From Serripes groenlandicus (taxonomy: Eukaryota > Mollusca > Bivalvia > Cardiida > Cardiidae), in the NCBI GenBank assembly GCA_031761405.1, contig JASEVX010000011.1, positions 64,128,767 to 64,192,766 of the forward strand: a DNA stretch of 64,000 bases, in the 5' to 3' direction. The notes beneath the pieces are model-generated. The model made no database searches. It had not been told where the DNA came from and saw only the letters and a program-made list of their open reading frames with translations. The translations under genes and the position numbers were made by a program. Of the stretch, positions 44,901 to 50,319 are shown piece after piece. Numbering within the stretch: the stretch's first letter is position 1; each line of letters begins with the position of its first letter.

Positions 44901-45744
44901 TTCCTTTTGAAACAAGCCAGATCAATGCCAGTAGAGCATAGGCCCTCATGGCCCTCATGGGCCTCTTGTTTACCACAATGTTTTCAATAGTCGTCTGTAT
45001 GTGGGAAAAGGTTAGTGTAAAAATGCAGCACATTATTAACCTTTTCCCTCATACGACAATTCTGCAGCAGACGACTTTGAACATAGTTTGTCAAAGAATA
45101 GAAAATCTCTATAATTGAATGGGTAACCTATGACTAAAAGTGGAAAACATTGAGCAATTTCTTCTTTTGTCACTTTGTTTTCAAAATGCTGTCTGCTGCA
45201 CAGATGTCAAAAAGTGTCTATATGAGGGAAAGGGTTTTTATTTAACCCTTTCCTACACAAAACATATCTGCAGCAGATGACTTTGAAAACATCTAGGTAA
45301 AACACTGAAAAGTCTATAAACGTAGATATAATTACTGAAAAGATTTGAAAACATTCTGGCAAAAGTTATTGCTCGTTTTGTCACAATGTTTCCAAAAGTC
45401 GTCTGATCCAGAGGCGTCGGAAAGAGTCTGTATTAGGAAAAAGGTTAAAAGATGTTTCATATTTTTACCTGAATATTTTCAAAGTTGTCTAGTGTAGATT
45501 CTCTAAAACTAACGACTCCTATCTCCATTGTGAATTTCAGGGTCTGGCAGACCTGGTGAAGACGCACCTTGACTCAGGAAGATCTTGTTCAACACAAAAT
45601 ACTCTACGCTGCCCGATGTGCACAAATATTATTTGTGGAAAAACAAAGGACTTCTTTAAAAACCAGCAAAAGTACATGACCGATCCTAAAACTGGACATT
45701 CATCAGCGACACCAGATAATGTGAAATCTGAAGCACAGGCATGA
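18073..45744 (+). CDS. FECH: ferrochelatase, mitochondrial (11 coding exons)
   Basis: Ferrochelatase inserts Fe2+ into protoporphyrin IX, the last step of haem synthesis, on the matrix side of the inner mitochondrial membrane. The 11 exons join in frame to 426 residues (human 423). Residues 1-45 have no acidic residue and are rich in Arg, Ser and Thr, as expected of a mitochondrial presequence. The fold starts at [15 protein letters not shown] (49-63). The catalytic His of SAHSLP is residue 244; HIE (322-324) gives the conserved His and Glu. The [2Fe-2S] ligands are C177 (YSCST), C383, C386 and C391 (CPMCTNIIC), all present as in animal enzymes. About 24 residues follow the usual C-terminal NQQ, an extension not in the human protein. 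Intron lengths are 0.5 to 11.1 kb. Exon joins are listed separately. Exon 1 rests on phase and splice consensus; the rest is certain from protein similarity. Confidence 0.97.
18425..18583 (+). mobile_element. family B MITE, centre deleted
   Basis: Starts GAGAGTTCTGGATAAGGAGC; only one arm of the central stem remains (GAGACGATTCCTTTGAGTAC). In FECH intron 1, directly before a SINE. Confidence 0.75.
18584..18783 (+). mobile_element. tRNA-derived SINE (S1 type)
   Basis: A-box-like GCAGAGGTAGAGCG and B-box GGTTCGAGTCCC form a tRNA-like head; the body contains GGCGCGAGTACTGGTGAAGT and the tail is AAAATAAATAAG. The head lacks a matching acceptor stem, so it is not a tRNA gene. Confidence 0.8.
19013..19637 (-). 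pseudogene. decayed retroelement-like ORF, frameshifted
   Basis: Three minus-strand open pieces in different frames. One (19,455-19,637) is a charged coiled coil ([20 protein letters not shown]). The next is Ser/Thr-rich. The last, ending in TAA at 19,013-19,015, contains [20 protein letters not shown] and [13 protein letters not shown], a pattern I recall from gag-like ORFs of invertebrate retroelements. Stops between pieces show decay; alternatively they are exons of an unrecognised gene. Confidence 0.45.
19645..19740 (-). mobile_element. family A MITE, right half only
   Basis: Begins inside the central hairpin and ends TATTAGGGAAAGGGTTAA. Confidence 0.8.
20465..20715 (-). pseudogene. non-LTR reverse transcriptase relic, middle part
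   Basis: The minus strand reads [21 protein letters not shown] near 20,705, then a KKAFDK-x-PH-like tract, and D-SGVPQG-x-GLG-H near 20,490, the classic motif order of LINE reverse transcriptases. Frameshifts and stops interrupt it. The upstream part of the same ORF lies beyond the 20,716-22,697 insertion. Confidence 0.7.
20716..22697 (+). mobile_element. 2.0-kb insertion with direct terminal repeats, splitting a LINE
   Basis: Both ends carry the same sequence in direct order: 20,716-21,063 and 22,219-22,697 (GAAATTACGCTAAATAC ... GCATAGAAATGAGTGTATAC ... GAGAAACGCTTAGAAAGTGT). The second copy has an extra 125 bases or so near 22,467-22,600. The middle holds diverged echoes of the unit and a smaller element. 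On either side the LINE reverse-transcriptase reading resumes, so the boundaries are close to the true insertion points. Confidence 0.65.
21852..22107 (+). repeat. small element with inverted CCGGATTG ends
   Basis: GGCCGGATTGCTCTAGCAAT at the left faces GCCGACAATCCGGCC at the right, followed by CTTACCGTCTTCAGCGGT and TTCTTGTCT. Nested in the 20,716-22,697 insertion. Confidence 0.55.
22698..22870 (-). pseudogene. non-LTR reverse transcriptase relic, N-terminal part
   Basis: The minus strand reads [17 protein letters not shown], then [13 protein letters not shown] and NHLLS, the start of the LINE reverse-transcriptase domain (compare the YRPVSL and KLLE motifs). It joins in meaning to the piece at 20,465-20,715. 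Confidence 0.65.
22871..24148. other. FECH intron 1, mostly no feature
   Basis: Contains about 2.3 copies of an 83-bp direct repeat at 23,269-23,450 (ATAGATAACAACATGTTCAG). Otherwise AT-rich with nothing recognised. Confidence 0.6.
24149..24374 (-). mobile_element. family A MITE, complete, reverse form
   Basis: TTAA at the left, TTAT at the right; starts CATACGACAATTCTG and ends GTCTATATGAGGG. Confidence 0.92.
24375..25470. other. FECH intron 1, no gene seen
   Basis: AT-rich, with runs such as TATTATATATTATATATA near 25,428-25,449. Confidence 0.5.
25478..25563 (+). promoter_or_regulatory. promoter-like block: two CRE-like sites plus TATA-like box
   Basis: TGACGTCA at 25,478-25,485, TTACGTCA at 25,501-25,508, and CATATATAGG at 25,554-25,563. 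A short ORF follows but runs straight into a SINE. It may be a captured promoter or an enhancer in FECH intron 1. Confidence 0.35.
25670..25985 (+). mobile_element. tRNA-derived SINE (S2 type), full length
   Basis: Head with GGTAGCTCAGTCGGTAACGA (A box) and GAGTTTGAATCCC (B box), a body ending GGTGAACTGGCCGCCGTGAT and ATAACTGAGAAATTG, then an A-rich tail. The 3' part is repeated at 49,637-49,722. Confidence 0.88.
25986..26890. other. FECH intron 1, no gene seen
   Basis: AT-rich; ORFs here show no recognisable similarity. Confidence 0.5.
26891..28449 (+). repeat. family E element with internal 160-bp tandem array
   Basis: Starts TTTTTAGCTCGACTATTCGA, then a (GGCGTC)n run at 26,939-26,969, and ends AATAGTCGAGCACGCTGTCC plus GCTCTTGTTA. 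The interior is eight or nine units of about 160 bp (TTCTGGTTAAAGTTTTGCGT ... TGCATTGCATTGAAACTTTC), closest in the left half and decaying to the right. Confidence 0.85.
28740..28987. mobile_element. family C fold-back MITE, copy 1
   Basis: Family definition: CGAGGGCTTGGCGTGAAACG and inverse at the ends, with a centre built on TTTAGGTGCCATTGCTC. This copy is flanked by ATTT on both sides (28,736-28,739; 28,988-28,991), a 4-bp target duplication. Confidence 0.9.
29000..29152 (+). mobile_element. family B MITE
   Basis: Central CGAATCGTCTCACAGAGACA stem present; right end CTCCTTATTGAGAGGTCTG stops about 63 bp before FECH exon 2. Confidence 0.7.
29216..29324 (+). CDS. FECH: FECH exon 2
   Basis: Acceptor TTATTTCAG, donor GTGTGT. 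Codes the rest of the presequence ([10 protein letters not shown] ... STSTSTE) and ends with two bases of Arg47. Only one of three frames is open, and it is the one that fits both neighbours. Confidence 0.88.
29426..29643 (+). mobile_element. tRNA-derived CORE-like SINE
   Basis: Head GTGGTCGAGTGGTTAGCGTC with B box GAGTTCGATCCCC, then ACCTTTGGGCAAGGCACATT, which resembles the CORE-SINE central domain, and an AT-rich 3' end. Confidence 0.8.
29743..29959. mobile_element. family C fold-back MITE, copy 2
   Basis: 217 bp; flanked by AGAT on both sides (29,739-29,742; 29,960-29,963). The central palindrome is shortened relative to copies 1 and 3. Confidence 0.92.
30056..30319. mobile_element. two broken family A MITEs
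   Basis: An old copy from 30,057 is interrupted by a second left end (TTAACCCTTTCCCTCATA, about 30,193) that is itself broken after its central hairpin. Confidence 0.7.
30320..30550 (-). mobile_element. family A MITE, complete, reverse form
   Basis: 231 bp with TTAA at both ends, FECH intron 2. Confidence 0.93.
30699..30925. mobile_element. family A MITE, older cohort
   Basis: Ends read CCCACATA / TGTGGTAAAGGG rather than CCCTCATA; interior well diverged. Confidence 0.85.
31008..31046 (+). mobile_element. family B MITE end fragment beside exon 3
   Basis: AGAGCTCTTGATAAGAGGCG and TTTTGCATGTTTTAAAA match the left end of family B. It stops about 14 bp before the exon 3 boundary. Confidence 0.7.
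31061..31177 (+). CDS. FECH: FECH exon 3
   Basis: Acceptor TCATTTCCAG, donor GTAAGA. Codes [16 protein letters not shown] and [13 protein letters not shown], the first strand and helix of the ferrochelatase fold. Confidence 0.97.
31217..31474 (+). mobile_element. family B MITE with internal duplication
   Basis: A segment of about 80 bases (GGTCTTTCTTCCCTTATATC through CCTATGTTGTGGGTA) occurs twice in tandem in the left arm. The central stem (31,349-31,416) is close to perfect. Confidence 0.88.
31709..31936. mobile_element. family A MITE, older cohort
   Basis: Left TTAACCCATTCCCACACATA, right end GTGAGAATGGTTTA; FECH intron 3. Confidence 0.85.
32291..32520. mobile_element. family A MITE, older cohort
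   Basis: 230 bp, TTAA both ends, right end GTATGTGGGAAAGGGTTAA. Confidence 0.9.
32607..32812. mobile_element. family A MITE next to FECH exon 4
   Basis: TTAA at both ends; the central hairpin has lost one arm. Its right end is 27 bp from the exon 4 boundary. Confidence 0.88.
32840..32988 (+). CDS. FECH: FECH exon 4
   Basis: Acceptor GAAATTCCAG, donor GTACGT. Codes [23 protein letters not shown] and [10 protein letters not shown], strongly conserved active-site-lip and core segments. Confidence 0.97.
33102..33150 (+). mobile_element. family A MITE, left end only
   Basis: TTAACCCTTTCCCACATAC followed by a GTAGCAGACAACTTT remnant. Confidence 0.65.
33341..33375. repeat. short palindrome TATAGCCCC...GGGGGCTATA
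   Basis: TATAGCCCCAAAA and TTTTGGGGGCTATA flank a few A and G bases; common style of a dispersed repeat end. Confidence 0.7.
33376..33960 (+). repeat. degenerate GTTCCGCTC-rich repeat in two blocks
   Basis: CGCTCCGCTCCGTTCCGCTC-type tracts at 33,395-33,500 and again at 33,830-33,930 (GTTCCAATCACGCTCACGAT), separated by AT-rich DNA; no coding meaning seen. Confidence 0.6.
34208..34397 (+). mobile_element. family B MITE next to FECH exon 5
   Basis: Ends ATCTAGAGCTCTG 24 bp before the exon 5 boundary. Left end and central stem are diverged. Confidence 0.8.
34422..34494 (+). CDS. FECH: FECH exon 5
   Basis: Acceptor TCTATTTTCAG, donor GTAAGA. Codes [20 protein letters not shown]; the smallest internal exon except exon 10. 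Confidence 0.97.
34527..34800 (+). mobile_element. tRNA-derived SINE (S3 type)
   Basis: Head GTGTAGTGGTAGAGTGTCTC and B-box-like GGGTCAGATCCCCGA; body shares CATTACGACTGACC and TGGTGTCAGGA with the copy at 43,447. Confidence 0.75.
34821..35896 (+). repeat. family D repeat
   Basis: Begins TTTTAGCTCACCTGTGCACA (with its own inverse GGTGAGCT) and ends GGTGAGCGATCTAGGGCCAT plus CATGGCCCTCTTGTTT. Interior of four or five 180-250 bp diverged units (GTTGAAACTTTATCAGAATG, AACTAGGTCACTAGG). Confidence 0.85.
36010..36260 (+). repeat. family D-like internal units
   Basis: CAAGCCATGTTGATTGGTCA and CTCTGCTCC...GAAGCATATTT units without the terminal motifs. Confidence 0.55.
36290..36600 (+). repeat. dispersed repeat with 120-bp duplication
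   Basis: CCATAACAACC...CTTAACCAAACTTGGTATAC...AGTTAGTATAT occurs twice (36,363 and 36,488). Confidence 0.7.
36876..37044 (+). CDS. FECH: FECH exon 6
   Basis: Acceptor TATTCTACAG, donor GTAAAT. Codes [17 protein letters not shown] with C177, the N-terminal cluster ligand, and ends [14 protein letters not shown] in phase 0. Confidence 0.97.
37184..37407. mobile_element. family A MITE, FECH intron 6
   Basis: ATAA at left, TTAA at right; mixed ends (CCCACATACAGACGC left, GTATGAGGG right). Confidence 0.88.
37474..37536 (+). pseudogene. relic duplicate of the 3' part of FECH exon 6
   Basis: After an intact-looking acceptor (branch-like TGCTAAT, then AAAAACAG), 20 codons match exon 6 in frame: [20 protein letters not shown] against [20 protein letters not shown], 14 of 20 residues identical. 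By my count 9 codons differ only synonymously and 6 change the residue. It breaks off one codon before the exon 6 donor position, exactly where a family A MITE begins. No donor remains and the frame meets a stop inside the MITE. Confidence 0.8.
37535..37736 (+). mobile_element. family A MITE that truncates the exon-6 relic
   Basis: Left TTTACCCTTTCCCTCATATA, right TTAA; about 25 bases of the right half of the hairpin are missing. Confidence 0.9.
37737..37926. mobile_element. family A MITE, left end lost, abutting previous copy
   Basis: Starts at CCTGCAGCAGACAAC directly after the previous copy's TTAA; ends TTGGAAAGGG. Confidence 0.75.
37927..38160. mobile_element. very degenerate family A MITE
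   Basis: ACCCTTCCCTGATAT at the left and TGTTGCCAAGGTGTCA at the right with a weak AGGAGAAATT centre. Confidence 0.5.
38588..38686 (+). CDS. FECH: FECH exon 7
   Basis: Acceptor TTATTTTCAG, donor GTTTGT. Codes 33 residues ending [11 protein letters not shown] with catalytic H244. The donor one base earlier would shorten the loop by one residue relative to other ferrochelatases, so phase 0 is preferred. Confidence 0.95.
38768..38995. mobile_element. family A MITE, older cohort
   Basis: TTAA both ends; FECH intron 7, filling about half of that 479-bp intron. Confidence 0.9.
39166..39273 (+). CDS. FECH: FECH exon 8
   Basis: Acceptor AATACCTTACAG, donor GTATAT. Codes [15 protein letters not shown] and [10 protein letters not shown], phase 0 at both ends. 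Confidence 0.97.
39337..39902. mobile_element. family A MITE with nested repeat
   Basis: Left part 39,337-39,447 and right part about 39,825-39,902 belong to one MITE. Between them lies a repeat with twofold TAGATGACCCCTATTGATTT and AGGTCAAAGGTCAAGGTCAC units. Confidence 0.75.
40110..40505. mobile_element. old family A MITE split by a family E element
   Basis: MITE sequence reads up to GAGCAATTCCTATTTT (about 40,255) and resumes at CAATTTCTATTTTTGTCACA (about 40,432). Confidence 0.65.
40254..40430 (+). repeat. family E element, short form
   Basis: TTTTTAGCTCGACTTTTGAA, CGTCGGCGTCGGCGACGG, a long T-run, then GGAGCGTCTGTGCCGTACGC and GGTGCTCTTGTT. Nearly the same as 46,322-46,483. Confidence 0.85.
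40877..41041 (+). CDS. FECH: FECH exon 9
   Basis: Acceptor TCATTTCAG, donor GTTAGA. Codes [15 protein letters not shown] and [17 protein letters not shown], holding H322 and E324 of the metal and proton path; phase 0 at both ends. Confidence 0.97.
41059..41545. mobile_element. family A MITE interrupted by family C copy 3
   Basis: TTAA at both ends. The MITE text breaks at ATAAATGTAGGT and resumes AGGTGTGATTACTAAAAA, exactly as uninterrupted relatives read (for example 52,985-53,005). Confidence 0.88.
41157..41401. mobile_element. family C fold-back MITE, copy 3
   Basis: 245 bp, nearly perfect palindrome; AGGT target duplication at 41,153-41,156 and 41,402-41,405. Confidence 0.95.
41546..42287. 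mobile_element. three degenerate family A relics
   Basis: Remnants at 41,542-41,720 (starting at the TTAA of the previous copy), about 41,780-41,875, and 42,096-42,287 (CTGCAGCAGATGGC ... GCTGCAGATTTGTTGTATG). Confidence 0.6.
42288..42517 (-). mobile_element. family A MITE, complete, reverse form
   Basis: 230 bp, TTAT left and TTAA right; ends about 77 bp before FECH exon 10. Confidence 0.9.
42595..42651 (+). CDS. FECH: FECH exon 10
   Basis: Acceptor CCCTTGACAG, donor GTAGGT. Nineteen codons, [19 protein letters not shown]; one residue shorter than human at the exon 9-10 junction. Confidence 0.97.
42686..42913 (+). mobile_element. family A MITE, complete, forward form
   Basis: 228 bp, TTAA at both ends; a solitary left end (TTAACCCTTTCTCAGAATTG, from 42,664) precedes it. 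Confidence 0.92.
42926..43048 (-). mobile_element. family B MITE, half copy
   Basis: Keeps one arm (GACGATTCTTTTGAGTATCC) and the CCCCTCCTTATCTAAACCTC end; a 17-base segment with GATATTATGGGAAAAA is duplicated. Confidence 0.75.
43447..43632 (+). mobile_element. tRNA-derived SINE (S3 type)
   Basis: Body CATTACGACTGACTGGCTGG and tail CACACACAAAAAAAAACC; head is eroded. Confidence 0.7.
43690..43879 (-). mobile_element. family A MITE, right end lost
   Basis: Reverse form, breaks at GCTGTCTGCTTCA. Confidence 0.85.
44012..44216. mobile_element. family A MITE, older cohort
   Basis: TTATCCCTTTCCCACCTGCA left, GAGAGAAAGGGTAAA right; hairpin centre reduced. Confidence 0.8.
44231..45015. mobile_element. 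family A MITE with a 670-bp nested repeat
   Basis: MITE left end 44,231-44,295; nested element about 44,296-44,968 of three or four 170-bp units (TTGATTGTATCTCAACCAAA, CCCATGCATGACTGGATTAT) ending CATGGGCCTCTTGTTT; MITE right end 44,969-45,015. Confidence 0.8.
45036..45237 (-). mobile_element. family A MITE, reverse form
   Basis: TTAA left; about 27 bases missing from one hairpin arm. Confidence 0.88.
45242..45448. mobile_element. family A MITE, older cohort
   Basis: TTAA at both ends; follows the previous copy with only four bases between; ends 92 bp before FECH exon 11. Confidence 0.88.
45541..45744 (+). CDS. FECH: FECH exon 11 (stop codon)
   Basis: Acceptor TGTGAATTTCAG. Codes 67 residues and TGA, including CPMCTNIIC with three [2Fe-2S] ligands and [10 protein letters not shown]; the last 24 residues are a polar tail beyond the usual end. 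Confidence 0.97.
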   Translation, partial: GLADLVKTHLDSGRSCSTQNTLRCPMCTNIICGKTKDFFKNQQKYMTDPKTGHSSATPDNVKSEAQA

Positions 45745-46285
45745 AGTTAATCAGATGTAGTTTATTTTATTTGATCATGTTTTTACAGATATGGTTGATC
45801 TTTGTTTCTGTATTAGTTTTGGTTGTACATCTTTTAAAATTCCTACCTCATAGAAAAATTGCTGCCTTTTTCTACATTATCTGGATGTAAATGGTGGCAG
45901 ATCAATGAGGGAAAAGGTTGAAAGATGAATGGGTAGTAAATAATTTGAACATGTCCAATTTGCATTTTTTCATGAAGATCTGAAACATTTCATTGATTTG
46001 CTGCAGTGATCAGTTCTGTACGTCTTGTAGGTAAGGGAACCTACCTTAAACGAGTAACCACAACTATATTCCTTTCCCAATTGCAAAAGCATTTTAACTA
46101 AGTATGTCGACGGTTCTGCATATTACTAACCAGTTACTCGTATAATTTTGTAACCGGTTACTCGGTTAACTGTATAGAATCATAGACAATCAATATACAC
46201 TTGCTTCCGGGTTTCGTTATGGTTGTTGTTGTTTTGATGCACATTTCCCGACCATGTATAAATCAGATTAGAACGTCGTTATTCA

Positions 46286-46370
46286 GAACGTTTTCATTCA
46301 TGTCAACCAAGCATTTTCATTTTTTAGCTCGACTTTTGAAAAAAACAAGAGCTATTGTCATGACCCTGGC
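46286..46370 (+). repeat. 85-bp segment copied in inverted orientation at 47,320-47,404
   Basis: GAACGTTTTCATTCATGTCA through CATGACCCTGGC; about four mismatches between copies, no length difference. It spans a family E boundary plus 36 bases of flank. Confidence 0.9.
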
Positions 46371-46483
46371 GTCGTCGGCGGCGGCGGCGTGGTCGTCCGG
46401 TTAAGGTTTTTTGTTTAGTTCATTTTTTTTTTTTTTTTCTCCCTATCAGTCGAGCGTCTGTGCCGTACGCGGTGCTCTTGTTT
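46322..46483 (+). repeat. family E element, short form
   Basis: Starts TTTTAGCTCGACTTTTGAAA, has GTCGTCGGCGGCGGCGGCGT, a T-run, and ends GTACGCGGTGCTCTTGTT. Confidence 0.85.
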
Positions 46484-46643
46484 TTTTTTTATATTTACAG
46501 TTAAGAAAATATTTACTATGTAGAATTGATTAAGTGCCATGGATGAAATTATTCCGTTTATGGCCAGGGACAATATATATGTAATACAAAGTCCCTGTAA
46601 TGGTGTAGAATATGTTTACCACATTCTATAAGTTAACACAAAC

Positions 46644-46649
46644 AATAAA
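46644..46649 (+). terminator. FECH: AATAAA, candidate FECH polyadenylation signal
   Basis: The first clear AATAAA seen downstream of the FECH stop, 900 bp away; a variant signal nearer the stop is equally possible. Confidence 0.3.
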
Positions 46650-47105
46650 CACAAGAGAAACTTGGAACATTACTTTTTATTTTTATTTTATCAAAGTCAT
46701 GCAATTGTTGATACATTCATAGTCTTATTTACAATAAAAAAATAGAAGTCAAGTGTGAAATCGAAGTTTTGCTTAAAGGAAGCAAACTGTCCTTTAATTA
46801 ATCGTTAGATCAGTCACAATTATTTGATTAACACTACACAAACAAACGATCATCAATCAAATCGAGTGCAGCCATTTTCAGTTATGGAAACACTCCCAAC
46901 CGAGATGTGACCTCTGTCTGGTCAGTTAAGTGTGAAAATTGAAAAGAACAAAAGGTGAAACACAACTGTGTATATGTTTTATCTATATTTGCGAGTACTC
47001 GGTTACTGGAATTACTAACAAATTAATCAATTAATATAACGATTAACGGAGTAACTGATTATCCGCTGACATCCCTTATTTTAACGCATCCGTATCCGAC
47101 AACCT
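46650..47105. other. no gene seen
   Basis: AT-rich intergenic DNA. Confidence 0.5.
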
Positions 47106-47448
47106 TTCACCCTTTCGCACTTACAACAAATCTGCAGCAAACTACTTAGAAGACATTTATTAAAATATATATGGAAAATCTCTATAAATGAAGATATAAT
47201 TACTAAAAATAGTTGAAAACATTGTGGCAAACGGAGAAATTGCTTGTTTTGAGCAATTTCTCCTTTTGCCACAATGTTTTCAACTATTTTTTAGTAATTA
47301 TATCTTCATTTATAGAATAGCCAGGGTCATGACAATAGCTCTCGTTTTTTTCAAAAGTCGAGCTAAAAAATGAAAATAGTTGGTTGACATGAATGAAAAC
47401 GTTCTGCTGCAGATGTGTCAAAATGGGTCTATAGGTAGGAAAGGGTTA
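47106..47448. mobile_element. family A MITE carrying the inverted 85-bp copy
   Basis: MITE reads to TTCATTTATAGAA (47,317), is replaced by the 85-bp inverted copy (47,320-47,404), and resumes CTGCTGCAGATGTG to GGGTTAA. The central hairpin before the break is perfect. Confidence 0.85.
47320..47404 (-). repeat. inverted copy of 46,286-46,370
   Basis: GCCAGGGTCATGACAATAGC through ATGAATGAAAACGTTC. Confidence 0.9.
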
Positions 47449-47487
47449 ATTAAGGAAGGAGATATTGCTCATGATGAGTGATTTTCC

Positions 47488-47716
47488 TTATGCCTTTCCC
47501 TCATACGACAATTCTGCAGCAGACGACTTTGAATGTATTTTGTCACAACATGGAAAATCTCTATAACTGATTGGATAACCAATGACTATAAGTGGAAAAC
47601 ATTGTGGCCAAAGGTGAAATTGCTCATTATGAGCAATTTCACCTTTGGCCACAATGTTTTCAAAAGTAGTCTGCTGCTATTGCGTTAAAATGCGTCTGCA
47701 GGTGGGAAAGGGTTAA
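47488..47716. mobile_element. family A MITE, hybrid ends
   Basis: Left CATACGACAATTCTG (young form), right CAGGTGGGAAAGGGTTAA (older form); symmetrical CAAAGGTGAAATTGCTCATT hairpin. Confidence 0.88.
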
Positions 47717-47799
47717 GCCATAATGTTTTCAACTATTTTCAATACTTATTTCTTTATCTATAGAAATTTTCCTAATTAGTACTCAGATGTGGGAAAGCA
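47717..47799. mobile_element. family A MITE right-half relic
   Basis: CATAATGTTTTCAACTATTT to CAGATGTGGGAAAGCA, sharing the next TTAA. Confidence 0.7.
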
Positions 47800-48000
47800 T
47801 TAACCCTTTCCCTCATATAGACGCTTTCTGACGCCTCTGCAGCAGACAGCTTTTTGAAAACATTGTGACAAAAGAAGAAACTGCTCAAAACGTGCAATTT
47901 CTCTTTTTGCCACAATGTTTTCCACTTTTAAGTCATAGGTTATCCATTTAATTATAGAGATTTTCTATTATTTAACAAAATATGTTCAAGTAAGGGTTAA
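47800..48000 (+). mobile_element. family A MITE, forward form, right end deleted
   Basis: The inner right arm is missing: TATGTTCAAG runs into TAAGGGTTAA. Confidence 0.88.
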
Positions 48001-48048
48001 GGACAACATTGTGATAGTTAATTTAAATGGCATCACATAAAACAGTTG

Positions 48049-48239
48049 TTAACCCTTTTCCACATACAACACATCTGCAGCAGACGACTTTCAAAACACC
48101 GAGGTAAAAATATAGAAAATCTCCATAAATGAAAGTTTGATTATTGGATAGAGGTGAAAAACCTGTGGCAAAGGGTTGATTGGTGTGAACAATTTCTCCT
48201 TTTGTCTCAATGTTTTCAAAAGACGTCAGAAAGCGTATC
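48049..48239. mobile_element. family A MITE, right end lost
   Basis: Ends at GACGTCAGAAAGCGTA. Confidence 0.8.
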
Positions 48240-48596
48240 GAGGGCTCAATGCAACACTGTTGTAACACACAAACTTTACAGGAGAGACAAAAAACTTTTT
48301 CTCTCCTTTATTAGAAAATAAATGTATATACTTTTGTTGTAAAACTGATACTTAAAACCTTATTTTTATTACAAGATAGTTATTTCTTAAACAAAATATA
48401 CAATAAAAGCAAACTTTGTAAAAGATTGACTTACAACAGTTTTCCAGTTTAAATGTGACTGTACTGAAAATAAAACTTTATGCAACAGTGTTGCATGTTG
48501 ACATACAACAGTTTTCCAATTCAACTCCTTTGTGTTAAGTAGTGAACTTCACTGAATGTGTCGCCATAATACTTTTCATCAGCTTATTTCTTACAG
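48240..48596. repeat. repeat with GCAACACTGTTG / CAACAGTGTTGCA motifs
   Basis: GCAACACTGTTGTAACACAC at the left and ATGCAACAGTGTTGCATG near 48,481; ACAACAGTTTTCCA occurs twice. Possibly an unclassified element. Confidence 0.5.
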
Positions 48597-48783
48597 TTTA
48601 CACTTTCCCTCATACAACAATTCTGCAGCAGACGACTTTGAACATATTTTGTCAAAAAATTGAAAATCTCTGTAATTGAATGGATAACCTATGACTAAAA
48701 GTGGAAAACATTGTGGCCAAAGGGGAAATTGCTCGTTTTGAGCAATTTCTTCTTTTGTCACTATGTTTTCAAAAAGCTGTCTG
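48597..48783 (-). mobile_element. family A MITE, right end lost
   Basis: Reverse form breaking at AAAAAGCTGTCTG. Confidence 0.85.
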
Positions 48784-49231
48784 TCTTAACATGCTCTGTT
48801 TTACAATAATACTTTTATTTGTCAGCTATTTTTCATATAATTCCTCAAGTTTATATGAAATACATTGGTAAATGAAAGTATGATAACAAAAGAGAGTTAT
48901 AAGGTAACATTGTTGAAAAAAGAAACAATTTCTCCTTTTCTTATGATGTTTTCAAAACTTGCCTACCAGTCATAAAATGTCTTGGTGTTTGAGAGGGCAT
49001 AATAAGAAAAAAACAAGGCATACAAAGGAGAAACAACAGAAATTTTTATTTCTAGTCCCTGTAATTGACAATCAAACATTATAACATGATCAAATATAAC
49101 GCTTCTTTTTATATGAACTGCTATTATTAGCCCTTATCTTCATGCAGAAAAACGTTTCATTTGCAATTTTTTTCAGCAGACATTTGATTATATTCCATGT
49201 GACCTTTTGACCTTCAGTTTTTATTTCAAAG

Positions 49232-50136
49232 TTTTTAGCTCACCTAAGCACGAAGTGCGAGGTGAGCTTTCGTGATCACTCACCGTCTGGCGTTGGCGTC
49301 GTCTGTACGTCCGTCTGTTAACAATTTCCTACAAATGACTTCTCCTACTAAAGCAATGGACTGATTTCAAAATAACTTAACAGGAATGTTCCTTAGGTGG
49401 TCCTCTTTTAAAGTTGTTCAAAGAATTTAATTTCAAGTAGAACTTTGATTGCTGCGGCATCAGAAAAGGGTAAAATTGCCAAAACTTTAAAAATCTTCTT
49501 GTCCAAAAGTACTGGCTTGATTTGAAGATAATTTTGCCCAAATGTTCCTTGGGGCACCACCCTCTACCAAGATTGTTTAATTTTTTTTTATCCGTTGAAA
49601 AACATGGCTGCCAGGGGGTGGGGCTTGTTTTTCTGGTGTGAAGAGTAGGTGAACTGGCCGCCGTGATATAACTGAGAAATTGTTAAAAACGGTGTTAAAC
49701 GCCAATCAATCAATCAATCAATTGTTTTTCTTATATGTGCATTGTAAAATCTTTAAAAATCTTCTGGTCAAAAAGGACTGGCCTGATTTAAAGATAATTT
49801 GGCACAAATGTCCCTTCGGGGAACGTCTAACAAAATTGTTCAAATTAATCTGATCCATTGAAAAACGTGGTCGCTGGGGCTTGTTTTCCTTATATGTGCA
49901 TTGTAAAATCTTTAAAAATCTTTTTGTCCAAAAATACTGGCCTGATTTAAAGATGATTATGCACAAATGTTCCTTGGGGGACCTTCTACCAAGATTGTTC
50001 AATCTGATCCATTGAAAAACATGACCACCAGGGGCGGGGCTTGTTTGCCTTATATGTATAGAGTAAAATTTTTGTAAACTATTGAAGTTCTATTAAATCA
50101 GGTGAGCGATATAGGGCCATCATGGCCCTCTTGTTT
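49232..50136 (+). repeat. family D repeat with inserted SINE end
   Basis: Starts TTTTTAGCTCACCTAAGCAC and ends GGTGAGCGATATAGGGCCAT plus CATGGCCCTCTTGTTT. Two or three 170-bp inner units (ATCTTCTTGTCCAAAAGTAC type). Confidence 0.85.
49637..49722 (+). mobile_element. 3' end of an S2-type SINE
   Basis: GAGTAGGTGAACTGGCCGCC through GTTAAACGCC and an (AATC)n tail; same 3' domain as 25,895-25,965. Confidence 0.85.
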
Positions 50137-50319
50137 AAATTACAAGCACATGACTTAAGGTAAAAAAAGTCGATGAGAGACTTTTCCTTTACATGATATG
50201 GTTTTTCTCTTCTTCATACTCTGATTATTGCAGACCATTGAGGAGTAGTATACGCTTTGATGTTTTTACTTGCTGACTATATTAGAATGTATAGAGTCGT
50301 TTTCATTTTGTGTATGGCC

